Assembly: GCA_013397795.1 (NCBI GenBank)
Contig: VZTJ01003246.1
Coordinates: 1,429,735 to 1,493,734 of the forward strand
Source of the DNA: Orthonyx spaldingii
Lineage: Eukaryota > Chordata > Aves > Passeriformes > Orthonychidae
Direction: 5' to 3'
Length of the DNA: 64,000 nt
Both the position numbers and the translations under genes were made by a program. The notes under the pieces are model-generated. The model saw only the letters and a list, made by a program, of their open reading frames with translations, searched no databases and was not told where the DNA came from. Every line of letters begins with the position of its first letter. The stretch's first letter is position 1. Below, piece by piece: positions 1-11,060 of this stretch.

Positions 1-606
1 TTTCCTGTCCATTATGACCATTATATATTTGAAATATAATTTAAATTATTATCAATTAATCTCACATGCCAGGAGAGTAATAAGAAACTCATTTTCTTCA
101 TAAAGAAAAATAAATCAAATAAACCATCTAAATAGCAGAAGTAAGTTCTATTTTTATTATACCTTTCCACAGCAGAATTGCACTGAATAAATCATGGATG
201 CACAGCAGATGTGAAATCCATTCCTTCTACCTATTATGTTGTACACTCTCTAATTCCCTTAAGTTATTATTAATAATTTCTCACCAATAACCTGTCTGTG
301 GTTGTAGAAAACTGAAAATTTAATGCTGTTTATTATTTTCCCCTTAAATAAACGTCTGCTAACACTATATTAGGAACTGTTGGTTTTGTCATCGAAGGAA
401 TATTCCATTAGCAAACTTAAAAATCATTCAATTTAATAATAATTTTTTTAAAAGACAGGTTTTTGACAAAATAATATAACAGCATCATTGCGATTTTCAG
501 TGACATGTCCAAAAGTTAAAAAATATTCCAAATGTTGTAGGCTTTGAGTTTGCTAAAATGTTTGGTGATATTAATTTAAACTATGTGTGTTTCATCATCT
601 GTTTAG
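1..606. other. A+T-rich non-coding stretch, nothing recognised
   Basis: This stretch is A+T-rich and CpG-poor, with stop codons in every frame. I see no repeat family, splice-like island or RNA gene in it. It ends where CR1-like sequence begins at about 607. Confidence 0.6.
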
Positions 607-1441
607 ACCATGTGACTCACTTTGAAACACCTGCTCTGCTGGGAGCTGATGGGGTCCATATATGTCAGAGAAGAGAAAAGGTGTCTTCAGTCATAGGCTT
701 GCCAAGAGCGTAAAGAGGGCTTTAAACTAACCTTGCAGATTGAGGGGAACCTCAATCCATCCCACTCCCAACATTTTGATGCCAATGCCAGCAAGAGATT
801 CCAGAGCCTGAGAGAGATTGCAGCTCAGCAGAAGACCACCTGAAGGGCAGCACAAAGGATTTCCTGCCACTCCAGCCAGTAAACCAGTAAGTGAGCTTCA
901 CTGGGGAAGCAATTTAATGTCTTTATGCAAACACATGTAGAACAGGGATGTCATTTTCCTGGGCTTGTGCAAAGCACTTGACACTGTCCTGCACAACATC
1001 TTTGTCTCTAAACTGGAGAGACATGGATTTGAAGGATGGACTTGGTGGATAAGGAATTGCCTGGATGGTCATAATCAAGGAGTTGTGGTCAACTACATGA
1101 TATCCAAGCAGAGACCAGTGATGAGGCAATTCTTCTGAGACCAACACTGTCTAACACTTTTTTCAGCAATGTGGACAGTGGGGTTGAATGCACCATTAGC
1201 TGGTTTGCTGATGACACCAAGCTGTGTGGAGTTGTAGACATGCTAGAAATAAGAGATGTCATTCAGAGGTACCTTGACAGGCTTGAGAGCTGGGCCTGTG
1301 TGAACCTCCTGAAGATCAGCAAGGCCAAGTGCAAGGTCCTGCATCTGGTTCGAAGCAATCCGAAGCACAAATACAGGCTGGTCATAGAATGGATTGAGAC
1401 CAGCCCTGAGGAAAAGGACTTGGGTGTGTTGGTGTGCTGGT
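607..1441 (+). mobile_element. CR1 LINE fragment, 5' piece (leader-like sequence plus reverse transcriptase)
   Basis: CR1 is the main non-LTR retrotransposon of birds; its ORF2 encodes an endonuclease and reverse transcriptase. From about 607 to 740 the sequence resembles CR1 5' leader sequence (GAGCTGATGGGGTCCA at about 643 and GAGGGCTTTAAACTA at about 715). From about 970 the plus strand reads like CR1 reverse transcriptase: an L-D-T-V-L-H-N-I-F-V-S-K-L-E-R-H-G-F-E-G-W stretch in one frame, then after a frameshift V-D-S-G-V-E-C-T-I-S-W-F-A-D-D-T-K in the frame open from 1171. The catalytic F-A-D-D lies at 1204-1215. The leader-like part and the RT are far too close together for a full-length element, so the middle of ORF2 is deleted. 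The copy is dead, with frameshifts and stops. It continues at 2177 after an LTR insertion. Confidence 0.85.
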
Positions 1442-2170
1442 TTGAAAGTGAACAAGGAGGAGAAATTAACCCCCGCATAAATTCCTTGCAAGAGACTTCA
1501 AGCTGGAGTTACAATTTAATAGAAAGATTACAATACATGCAATGATACAGAAAAACTAGTTTAAAACCACAGAGTACAACCTGATCCCTCTTGGTCAAGG
1601 TGGTGGCTGCAGTCTGACTAAGCAGTGGTTGCAGTACTGTCAAAGGATGGCTGCAGTCGAAAGCAGTGGTCCTGTGAAAGGTCTGGTCCTCTTCTGGATG
1701 TCTGGTGGTGGTCCCAAGCCCCAGAGTACCCAGATTATATACAGGCAGGAATGTTCCGTACTTTCCCTAGGGCAGGGAGTTTCACAAGGTGATGATGTAG
1801 TCCTATGAGTCATAGGATATTTTTGGGGTCCTTGATGGTCATTGCAGCAGTCTATCCTGCTAGTACCTGTTCAGCTCATTATGGCCCATTAGCAAAGATG
1901 ACCCCCTCAGGATGGGTGGGACTGGACTACTGCTTCCCTGGAGGGAGTTATCAGGGCTGAGTCATTGGTGGGAAGCAAAATAAACAATACCCTGCCTCAC
2001 AGGGTTGCCTCTTTTTCCCTATCTCATTTAGCACCCAGCCCACCTGAGGGGTGGTGTGTGCACTGGGCAGCTGTTGCAAATGACCCACCATTAACAGTTC
2101 ATCAGTAACAATGTAGATCCTTGTAGGATACAACACCCCTATTAGCACTCTCCCTCCTGTAGCCATGACA
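1442..2170 (-). mobile_element. Solo LTR of an endogenous retrovirus, inserted in CR1, flanked by 6-bp GCTGGT
   Basis: A 729-bp block interrupts the CR1 reading frame. GCTGGT lies immediately before it (1436-1441) and immediately after it (2171-2176), as a 6-bp target-site duplication would. CR1 coding similarity stops at the left copy and resumes at the right copy. Read on the minus strand the block begins TGTCATGGC at 2170, has a TATA-like element at 1734-1743, an ATTAAA polyadenylation signal at about 1514-1520, and a U5-like tail of about 70 bases. This is the order U3, R, U5. The terminal bases on the U5 side read TTTCAA rather than the canonical CA, so that end may be off by a base or mutated. 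A 6-bp duplication suits class II (ERVK-like) integrases; the family is inferred. No internal retroviral genes remain. Confidence 0.83.
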
Positions 2171-2176
2171 GCTGGT

Positions 2177-2760
2177 AGACAAGAAACTCAACTCCTGGCA
2201 ATGTGCTCTTTGAGCCCAGAAAGCCAGCTGTACCCTGGGCAGTGTACAAAGATTCATGACCATAAGTTCAAGGGAAGTAATTCTGCTCTACTACTCTGTG
2301 GTCATGAGATCCCACATGGAGTACTGTGTTCCGACCTGTGACCCCCAACATAAGAAGCACATGGACACATTGGACCGAGTCCTGAGGAGGGAGACAGAGA
2401 TCACCAGAGGACTGAAGCACCTCTCCTGTGAAGACAGACTGAGAGAGTTGGGATTGTTCAGCCTGGAGAAGAGAAGAATTCAGGGAGGTTTTATAGCAGA
2501 CCTTATAGCCTTCCAGTACCTAGCGGGGACCTGAAAGAAAGCTGGAGAGGGGTTGTCTGCAACGGCATGTACTGATAGGACTGGAGGTTATGACTTTAAA
2601 CTCAGAGAGGTTTAGATTACATATCAGAAATTAATTCTGTACTGTGATAGGCAAGACACAGAAACAGGTTGCCAGGTGAAGTTGTGGTTGCCCCATTCCC
2701 AAAAGTGTTCAGGAAGAGGCTGGATGGGTTTCTGAGCAACCTTATCTATCATTTTGAAAA
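2177..2760 (+). mobile_element. CR1 LINE fragment, 3' piece (end of ORF2)
   Basis: This is the continuation of the CR1 copy cut by the LTR. In the frame open at 2256-2534 it reads S-S-R-E-V-I-L-L-Y-Y-S-V-V, then M-E-Y-C-V-P, H-L-S-C-E-D-R-L-R-E-L-G-L-F-S-L-E-K-R-R. These are the conserved C-terminal segments of CR1 ORF2. Upstream, V-D-K-K-L-N-S-W-Q-C-A-L reads in another frame, so a frameshift separates them. Similarity continues in broken form through V-F-R-K-R-L-D-G-F-L-S-N-L at about 2709-2747 and fades by about 2760. The typical CR1 3' octamer tail is not evident, so the end is eroded or truncated. Confidence 0.85.
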
Positions 2761-3745
2761 GTGTAGCTTCTCAGAGGCTATGAAAATACCTGCCACACTT
2801 GTCCAAGGCATAGGAAAATGTGCAAGAAAATTTTATTTAGCACAATTTTTCAGTAAATACTGGATTATATAAGGCAATATCAAAAACCCCATGGAGAATG
2901 TAAGCATTTTAACAGAAATCTGTTGGTTTGCCAAGGGCATAGAACTGCTAGTAGAAGCCTGCACCTTTAAAAAAATGTCTCAGATGCAGACATTTAAATA
3001 TCAGAAAAACAGCTTTAAAATCTGAGGATCAGATCTCTTCAGTCAAGTAATATATGTAGATATATATATATATATTGATTTAGTCAAGTAATAAATAATA
3101 AATAAATCAGGACATGAGGTACAGATAAGCAGGTCTAGGTGAAACACATTTAGCTGAAATTGTTATGTGAGCAGGATTAAAAAATAAAATCCAGAAATAT
3201 TTTTGTTCTGTGAAAAGTACAACTGAGAAAAGAGCCAAATTTCAAAGCATTGCATCTGAGCTAAGAATTCTGATAGAACAATCCTGATGATGTGATTGGG
3301 AGTAACAAAACATACATTTTATAAGTACATAGTTAAGTGTATACTACTGAGGGAAATCTGTGTCAGTCACAGTGGAATAAGACCACCAAAGCCAATATCA
3401 TGCACTGAAATTTGACATTGTGACTATGAGGTAAGATGATGACACTGCAACAAAAGTACTTTCCTTGCTGCACTACATATGTCCTTTCAGATTTACATTT
3501 TATCTTTTCATTAAAAACTTTTAGGTTCTACCATACTAATTATGAAAGGGTACCTTCCAAACATAGAAAATATGCAAAAGCAGATATCAGTCATCTTCTG
3601 ATGCTCACACAGATGGGAAAAACTGTTCTGATGTACTGCTGAGTTGTACTGAAATTTATATTAGATGTTTCTGGGTTTAGAATTTCTTATTTAGAGCTGC
3701 ACTTAAACTTGATGCTATGATGCAAGGAGGACATGTATTTTTATC
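2761..3745. other. A+T-rich non-coding stretch with a short (TA)n run
   Basis: Nothing gene-like is visible. A short alternating TA run occurs at about 3058-3075. A 68-codon open frame at 3436-3642 has no recognisable motif and is probably chance. Confidence 0.55.
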
Positions 3746-3751
3746 CTTAAT

Positions 3752-3990
3752 TGTCGCTGCGAGCGGATGTCGAACAAGGAGAACTCGGGAGGTCAAGTGG
3801 CAAAAGAGATCAATTTATTTATTAAATTCAGCTTTTATATACAAAATGGACTCTCACTTGATTGGCCATTAGCTGTACGCCCCTTGCAGCTAATTGGCCA
3901 CCTGGGTGCATGAGAAAAAGACTCCTTTATCTCAGTTTATACAAACGAATAGATTCTTTCTCATGAGAAAGAGGCTTCTGTGCTGTCACA
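3752..3990 (-). mobile_element. Compact 239-bp solo LTR with perfect 6-bp target duplication CTTAAT
   Basis: CTTAAT occurs directly on both sides (3746-3751 and 3991-3996). On the minus strand the element starts TGTGACAGC and ends GCGACA, giving canonical TG...CA termini. It carries a TATA box (TATATAAAAG, plus coordinates 3832-3841) and an AATAAATAAA polyadenylation signal at about 3812-3823, then a U5 of roughly 55 bases. TATA and polyadenylation signal lie only about ten bases apart, so R must be very short, as in compact alpharetrovirus-type LTRs. Short TG...CA LTRs with 6-bp duplications fit class II (alpha/beta-like) retroviruses; that assignment is inference. There is no internal coding region, so this is a product of LTR-LTR recombination. 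Confidence 0.88.
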
Positions 3991-4202
3991 CTTAATAACT
4001 TCACTTTGCATGTATTTACTCTATTTTCAATAGTCTGACAATAAAAACTCCAAGTAACAAAGGCTGTGTGTTAATTAAATTAATAGATGTATAGGATCAA
4101 TTTTTGCATCGTAGAATTTTCACTGTTTATACAATCTCATTTGTCATAATTAGATTTTCATGACAACTGAGAATAACTAACTTCAGCTTACTTCTGGAAG
4201 AA

Positions 4203-5040
4203 TTTAGGTTGTATTGGTATCAACAGCACTGCTCAATTTCATGCCATCTGCAGATTGGCTGAGAGGATACTCAATCTTGCTGTCTACGTCTTTGATAAAG
4301 GTATCAAAGAACACCAATCCCAAATGGAGCCCTGATGGGCACCACTCATCATCAGCCTCTATCTGGACATAGAGCCATTGACCATAGCTCTCTGGCTGTG
4401 TCCCTCCAGCCAATTCCTCATCCACTGAATGGTCCACCCTTCAAATCCATGTGTTTTGAACTTAGAAAAAAGGATGTTATATGGGACCATGTCAAAAACC
4501 TTACAAAAGTCTGGGTAGATAACACTGGCTGATCTTCCCTCATCTACCATTGAAGTCACTCCATCATAGAAGGTCACCAAATTAGTCAGGAATGACTTGC
4601 TCTTGGTAAAGTTGTGCTAAATGTCTCAAATCACCTCCTTGTCTTGCATGTTCCTGAACATTGCTTACATAAGGATCTAGTCCGTGATCTTCCCAGGCAC
4701 AAAGATGAGGCTCACCAGCCTGTAGATCCCCAGACCTTCCTTTCTCCACTTTGTAAAACAGGGGTGATATTTCCTGCTTTCCTGTGTGTATTGGTGGCTA
4801 TTCAGTTCCTTCAGGTCTCAAACCTCCTCAATTACAGCAGGAGGGACTTTGCTCTCCCAAGCCCCACCTAGAGGTTCAGAGACTTCAGAGACATGGGAAG
4901 CCTGACTGCCAGTGAAGACTGAAGTCAAGAACTTGTTAAATGTCTCAGCCCTCTTCATATGTGTTTTTACCAGTTCTCCCTTATTTGTACACTCTCTTTG
5001 GGCTTTCTTTTCTGACTTATTTACTTGGAGAATCCCTTCT
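4203..5040 (-). mobile_element. Antisense CR1 LINE fragment: reverse transcriptase core
   Basis: The minus strand reads as CR1 ORF2 in several broken frames. From high to low coordinate: a P-V-S-L-T-like segment reading G-E-P-H-L-C-A-W-E-D at about 4690-4725; the block V-I-Y-P-D-F-C-K-V-F-D-M-V-P-Y-N-I-L at about 4470-4525; G-F-E-G-W-T-I-Q-W-M-R-N-W-L-E-G and V-N-G-S-M-S-R at about 4360-4450; then V-D-S-K-I-E-Y-P-L-S-Q-S-A-D-G-M-K-L at about 4228-4290. The catalytic F-A-D-D is degraded to S-A-D-G, so the enzyme would be inactive. The copy stops near 4203 without its 3' end. It is divergent and therefore old. It continues at 5209 beyond a nested CR1 insertion. Confidence 0.85.
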
Positions 5041-5208
5041 AGAAACCCATGGTCATGGATCTAAGCCTGCTGGAGTTCAAGAAACATTTGGACTATGCTC
5101 TCAGGCAAGTGGTGCGATGCTTGAGGCTGTTCTGTGCGGGGCCTGGAGCTGGATTTGATAATTGTGAGTCCCTCCCAGCTCAGGAAATTCTATGACCCCT
5201 TTGTTATT
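5041..5208 (+). mobile_element. Short CR1 3' end inserted into the older antisense CR1
   Basis: Here the orientation flips: the plus strand reads like the CR1 3' end, with CTGGAGTTCAAGAAACATTT at about 5070, a GGAGCTGGATTTGATAATTG block, and the terminal CAGCTCAGGAAATTCTATGA ending at 5201. The flanking antisense CR1 lines up across it: the left side stops in AATCCCTTCT and the right side resumes in CCCTTTGTTATTTATCAC, which is one continuous segment in related CR1 copies. A short CCCTT-like sequence at both edges could be a microduplication. Extreme 5' truncation is the usual outcome of CR1 insertion. This piece has no coding capacity. Confidence 0.72.
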
Positions 5209-5760
5209 TATCACATCCCTTACTAAGTCCCATTCCATCTACACTGTAATTTTGCTGATCATAACCTTACACATCCTTTGTATTCATCCCAGGCCACATG
5301 TCCCTGCTTCCACTGGCTGTGCATTTCCTTCTTACTCGTCATTTTGAGGAGCAGGTCCTCGCTCATCCCCAGTTTCCAGGCTGTCCTGCTTCATCTCCTA
5401 CATACCAGAATGAAGATCTCTTGTGCTCTAAGAGAAGTGTCCTTAAATAACTCACAGCTCTGGTCAGCTCCGGTCAGCTCCATTGCCGCTAAGGACAGTT
5501 TCCCAGGATATCTCATCCATTAATTCTTTAAACAACTGGAATTTCACTCTTCTAAAGTTCAGGGCCCCGACTTTGCTTTTTCCCAGGCACATGTTCCTCA
5601 AGATCACAAATGCAAACAGGCCATGGTCACCACAGCTCATCCTGCTTCCAATCTTAACTCCTTTCCTGAGCCCATTTGCTTTGGTGAGCACCAATAGATG
5701 TATAAGTAGAAGTACACATATAAATTTGTGCATGTGTGACACACAAACTACATATCAGAA
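5209..5760 (-). mobile_element. Antisense CR1 LINE fragment: ORF2 upstream of the RT core
   Basis: This is the continuation of the 4203-5040 copy toward the CR1 5' direction. The plus-strand blocks CCAGGCCACATGTCCCTGCT and CATTTCCTTCTTACTCGTCA at about 5288-5342 are antisense to the ORF2 linker before the RT domain, the tract that reads like W-K-Q-G-Q-V in better copies. Similarity weakens after about 5450 and the 5' limit near 5760 is uncertain. No frame remains open across the region; the open frames of 81-108 codons here are antisense accidents. Confidence 0.65.
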
Positions 5761-6479
5761 GTCCATTTTAATACAAAAAAATGCATATTATTTTATAGGT
5801 TCAAGTTGAGATTTGCATTTCTTTCAAGTGCCCTTTAAAGTGAAGTTAAATGTTAATTAAACTTCCACTTTTTCCTACCAAATATTCTTCAACTCACTAG
5901 TAAAGATCAGTAGAAATTTTTGGGATTGAGAAGCCAAAGACCTACAAGTATTTTATAAATAGCTTACATTTTCATTGAATTTTTTCTGCTTTTCCAGTGT
6001 TAGTAATTCAAATTCCCTTTGCTCTTTAATTTCTATTTATTCAATGTAGAAAAATAAACTTAAAACAAGAATTACCACCCTTGGTTTTTTTTACACCAGT
6101 AACACAGCCTTACCTTTACCTGAAAGTGCAGCAAGAAGCTCTCATAAGTGCATCATTTCTGCTTTGACTGTAAAAACTGTTAACAGTGTTGTTTCCTTGT
6201 AAAAACATCCTTTAATAGCCTGAATGATGGAAGGGAGGATCACTACTATGGATAGGGTCTGTATGACATGCTGAGCATGGATTGGAGTTCTGTTCAATGC
6301 TACAAGAATTTTACATTGCTTCATTATCTGAAGGGATATAAAAAGATCTATGAATTTCTCTTCTTATAACATTAGCTCAAATAAGTAGCATTTAAAATGA
6401 TACCCTAGAGTCTGAGGGCATATCTTACTAGAATCATGATGAACCAGCACCTCCTGGTGCAAAATACCTCTCCATAGGT
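5761..6479. other. A+T-rich non-coding stretch, nothing recognised
   Basis: I see no repeat family or gene. The last 100 bases before 6480 may be an eroded extension of the neighbouring CR1 fragment, but I cannot show it. Confidence 0.5.
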
Positions 6480-6725
6480 GTTGGGTGATCTCCACAAAGC
6501 CATCTCTTCTCCACACTGAACAAATCCAGGTCCCCCAGCCTCTCCTTACAGGGCAGGTGCTCCAGCTCCTACCTAGTTCAGGGCTCTCTGCTGAAGTCAC
6601 TCCAATTTGTCAGCATTCTTCTTGGACTCATTTGTCCAAAACTGGATGCTGTCCTCTCAGTGTGCTCTCACAGATACCAGACATAGGGGCTAAGAGAGTT
6701 TGTTGAAGACTGAGACAAAAAAGCA
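6480..6725 (-). mobile_element. Antisense CR1 LINE fragment (C-terminal ORF2 region)
   Basis: The plus strand contains CTTCTCCACACTGAACAAAT and CCCCAGCCTCTCCTTACAGG at about 6507-6550. These are antisense to the CR1 segment encoding G-L-F-S-L-E-K-R-R and the preceding E-R-L-R-E-L. The block CCAAAACTGGATGCTGTCCT at about 6637 is antisense to the next conserved CR1 segment. All frames are interrupted. The 73- and 78-codon open frames over this interval are not genes. Confidence 0.75.
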
Positions 6726-9700
6726 TAGAGTACCTCAGCCTGCTTCATCCACTGCCACTAAATGACTCATCCCATTTAGAAACTGGCTTAGAATATTAAT
6801 TGCTTAGACTTTTACTACTAACATCACAGCCAAGGTTCTAGTTTCCTTGATGTTCTCTGCACACTTTAAATTACAGCATGTTATGTAAAGCGTTAAAGAA
6901 AGAGTCCAGTAGTATTAAATACTGGAGGATTTGATTCTAAGTATTTTAAGGCTTGTTTAATAAAAGATTATATAAATAAAACTGATTTGCACAAGCACTG
7001 AATCACCACCACTGGAGTCAGTGAGCATTTTAATGGTTATTTCAAAGATTATTTGTTCTGTCATTTTGTTAAGAAAAAATTATAGTAGTTTATCTTCCTA
7101 TTGGTTTATTATTAAGGAAAGATAATGTCCTAACCAGAGAATACAAGAGAAATTTTTGTACTAATAAGATTCATCTCACCAATATTTACCCCATAAATTT
7201 AACCACCAAGACTAAGATAGGCCTCCTGCATAGTGAAAAACGCACCTTTAGAGGAAGTGTCAAGTACATAAGGTGCACTGCTGTTCTTGCTCTTTCTCAT
7301 AATGACGGGGGAGTCTGAACAACTAAGTTACACTCAGCAACAAAGTTTTGGATAGGGAAAGTTATGTGAGATGGATCTACTTTCAATGTATGATCTAACC
7401 TAGTAAAGTTCAATCACAACACCATTCTATTCATAGGTAAGCATCTTCTTGTTTTTCATTTTCTTGCCTTTTACGTTTTTTAAAATCCTAGTATTATTAC
7501 CTACAGTATTGATATGACGGGAGATGGAAAACTACAGAAAAACAGCAAAATTATTTCTGTTTTTTCTTCAACATGAAATATTAAAACTGTTTTTAGCTCT
7601 AAAACCAATTAATAGTTTAGGCATATAATTTCTTATTTTGGTTTTAAAACAAACAAAAGAGACTAATTTCACAGAAGTTTGAAAGTATTGTGAAAAGCAG
7701 AGTGACTTAGTGGGAGTATTATCTGTACTAGGAATTGTTCTAGCTTTGTGTTTACAATATAAAAATATTTGCAGGAATAAAAGAAAATCTGGTTTTATTT
7801 AGTATTTTGATTTTTTTCGCTTCTTTCTTGTTGAATGTTTCATTTCCTGATCTCTTTAAAGTGGTGCAGGAGTTACGGGATTGTTTCAGCTGATAAAGAA
7901 TGTAAGTCTATTACTCTATGTACATCTATGTCTGCTAGCAGCAAGATGACAAATGGACAGGAATTTAGTCTCTGAAAGTTCAATAAGATGGTATTGTCCT
8001 GACATTGCAAACTGTTTACCACAAAAATTCTCTACATCTATCACCCAGACCCAGCCTTTGCCTGATTCTAATTCTACTGATGTTGAAATCTGAAGCCCTT
8101 TGTGAGTCATTTATCACACTTATTAAAATGTTCCATTGTGGATTAGAATAGCAATTCACTATTACTTCAGAATGCTGCCCAAGGGTTATTCTATGCAGGA
8201 AAGTCTAATGCTTTATTGAAACAGTGGTTTGGTATTAATAAACGATTCTTTGCAAAGGCACTATGCTTTCAATTGTGAAATATGATGCTGGCATTTCAAA
8301 GCTACCATCACTGCCCAATATTATGCAAATCCCCTTACTTATTACTGCATTTAAATCTGGCCTAAATACTTCACAGTTAATATTTTAACAAGTATATGTC
8401 AATGGGATTATATAGAAAACTGTAAGTAAGGAATGGCTTTCTGCTTACTGAACTATAAAGAGGAGTTCAGTCCTTTGGAACATAAGATAAGTGATACAAA
8501 CTTAAATAGTATCCAAAGGGATATTCTTTCCCTATTAAAATGATATAATTAGAAACATTTTCATAATTATTTTCCTAAAAAGTTTAATCTTGTTTTTCCC
8601 AAAGCTGAAAACTCAGTGGGAGGAAAATAAACCCATGAAAAAGATTCTGAATCATATCTTAAGTGACTGATTAACTCTACAAATACATTAATGTAACCGT
8701 AGATCTAAGGTTGACAAAAGATTACTCTTTAGATGTTTGTGTTATCTAAAATTTGCTGTACCAGACTGACTTTTGTTAATTTCTAAAATGTATGTTCATT
8801 CAGCACAATGGATTTATTAATATACTTAACTGAATTACACCTGTTCCTTTTTGCAGACTTAAAGTCCCCTGATACTGCTTGCTGACATTGCTTGTGAAAG
8901 GTGTTCAGAAGAAGTTGTGACTCTTTAAAAGATTACTCCTTTATATTTAAAACTTTATTTAGAAAGGTACTTCGGCAGTTAGGGTGTAAGATCCAGCTTT
9001 CAAACTCTGAAACTAATTTTTTTCCTGCAGTCTTGTACCGCATACATGACTGAATCATTTATACAGAGATCTTTCAAGACCACTTACATAACTTTCATGT
9101 TCCAGACAACGTCACCTTTGTGTCCTGCTCTTCTCATTTTTAAAATGAGATCAGTAGCACTTCTCTGTATCTCACAAGTGCTTCAACAGTAAATATTGCA
9201 AGTGTTCTAAAGGTTTCAAACACTATATGGAAGAAGTATAAAAATACCTAGGATCAATACAGTCATAGTAACTTAAATGAGATTGCAATTGCTTAAATTC
9301 CTTCAAAAAACATGTGCGAAAAATTATTCATTGTAACCTTTATTCATCACAAGTACTTTCAAAAAATGAAGATCATGGAATATGGCACTGCAATGTGTTC
9401 TTTGAGATGAGTTACAACGAAATTTATCTTGAGGAATATTTATATGCAAATGACAGCATTTCAATGACTAAAACACAGAGGTTAAATCCTCATGATGACC
9501 ATTCTAAATCATTATTTTTACCCCAAAATACAAATATTATGTGTATATCTCATAATCAAGATACTCCATGCATAAAATTATCTATTTTATATGATTTACT
9601 TTTTTATAGTGTCTAAAATGACAAATACTATTTTTATCAATTAGAAATACATATTTGCAGTGAAAATATATCATTACTAAGGTACAAAGGTAGAATAAGA

Positions 9701-11060
9701 GAAAATCCTGTTAGTTCCTAGATGATGGTCTTTATAGCATGGTATCTGTTTAGAAATACGGATGTGTAAGTCAAGGAAAATTAAAAAGCTGAGTAAAGAA
9801 AACTCTTAAATTTATGAATAACATTGCACTTAAATAACGGAAATGAAAAGTTAAGAAATCATAAGTAAGACTTTAACCTTCAATTCTTGTCCCTTAATCT
9901 GGCTATGCCTTTTGAACTTTTAAGAATATATATATAACTTTAAAAATTTACCTTAAAAATTAACTGAAGTTTTCTGCAGATCAAAAATATGATTCAGTTC
10001 CCACTGGAGCAAGTGAGAAGACTGCACAGTCCTCAGCTTGCCTCTAGCCAGGATTTAAACACTGGCATTGCACACAAATGAATTATGCCACAGGATTTCT
10101 ACAGGAAAGAAACAGGCAGCCTAGTTCATGGGCTAAGTAAGGAGGAAAGCACTTGCTTTAACTGCCAAGTGCCTTGGATCCTGGGATCTTCTGCAAATGA
10201 AGATAGAAAATGAGAAATAAAAATCTAATTCCTGCACTACAACAGGAATATTTAAGTATGTGTTTTTATCTGGTATTGTATGTATCAGTGGAGACGGACT
10301 GCTGTATTTTGTTTATGCAGACAATATTTTTCCAAGGGAGTGACTGGGCCAACAGGAGAATCTCTGCTGCCATACTGTACTTAAACTCTCATGTCAGATA
10401 TGAGGAGCTCTGAAACCACAGGTTGGGCACAGAGAAAAGCCTTTTACATAGCAGGTTTTTAAACCCAAACATTTGCCTTGTTTTTGCACAAGAATGGTAT
10501 TAAATGGCAGTCTTAGTAAAACTACTGTTGAAAACATTAAACATAATAATTTTGCATTTAGCTTTTAATATTTGTAGTCTAGATCTGATTTTCAATACTG
10601 CTTGAATTATTATTGGGATAAATAGAATTTGTTTTTATTCTGAACATATTTTCCTTAATTGTGCTTTGAATTTAAATGCCAATTAGTGAGAAACCTCTAT
10701 GATGTTCTGTTGTGAATAAGAGAGAATACTTTCTTACATGTTTTCCAGTTGTACCAATGCTTAAGAATTTTGAAAGTTAACTGCCCTAATTTGGTCAGAT
10801 GAATAGTCTATATCAGTCTCATTCCCTTCTGCAGATAGAAGGATATTATATATATTTCAGACAATGGCAAGAGGTGACATTTAGGAAGAGCAATTAAATC
10901 TAGCCATTTTCTGCAGATCATTCTTCATTAAATCCTCCAGATGCTGGAACAAAATTCTTTGCAAATTATTTCCTATACCTAGTTTTTTTATTATCAGTCA
11001 ATAGTTTTTCCCACCAATTTAATTAGTTTTTCTGAACCTGCTGATAATCTTGGTATTCAC
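6726..11060. other. Long A+T-rich non-coding stretch, nothing recognised
   Basis: About 4.3 kb with no LINE, LTR or gene signature that I can identify. Open frames (up to 100 codons at 9314-9616) show no motif and are flanked by no convincing splice or start context. Short T and A runs are scattered throughout. Confidence 0.5.

Noticed and set aside
5464..5809. 92- and 108-codon frames as genes
   Set aside because: They overlap an antisense CR1 fragment and lack any motif.
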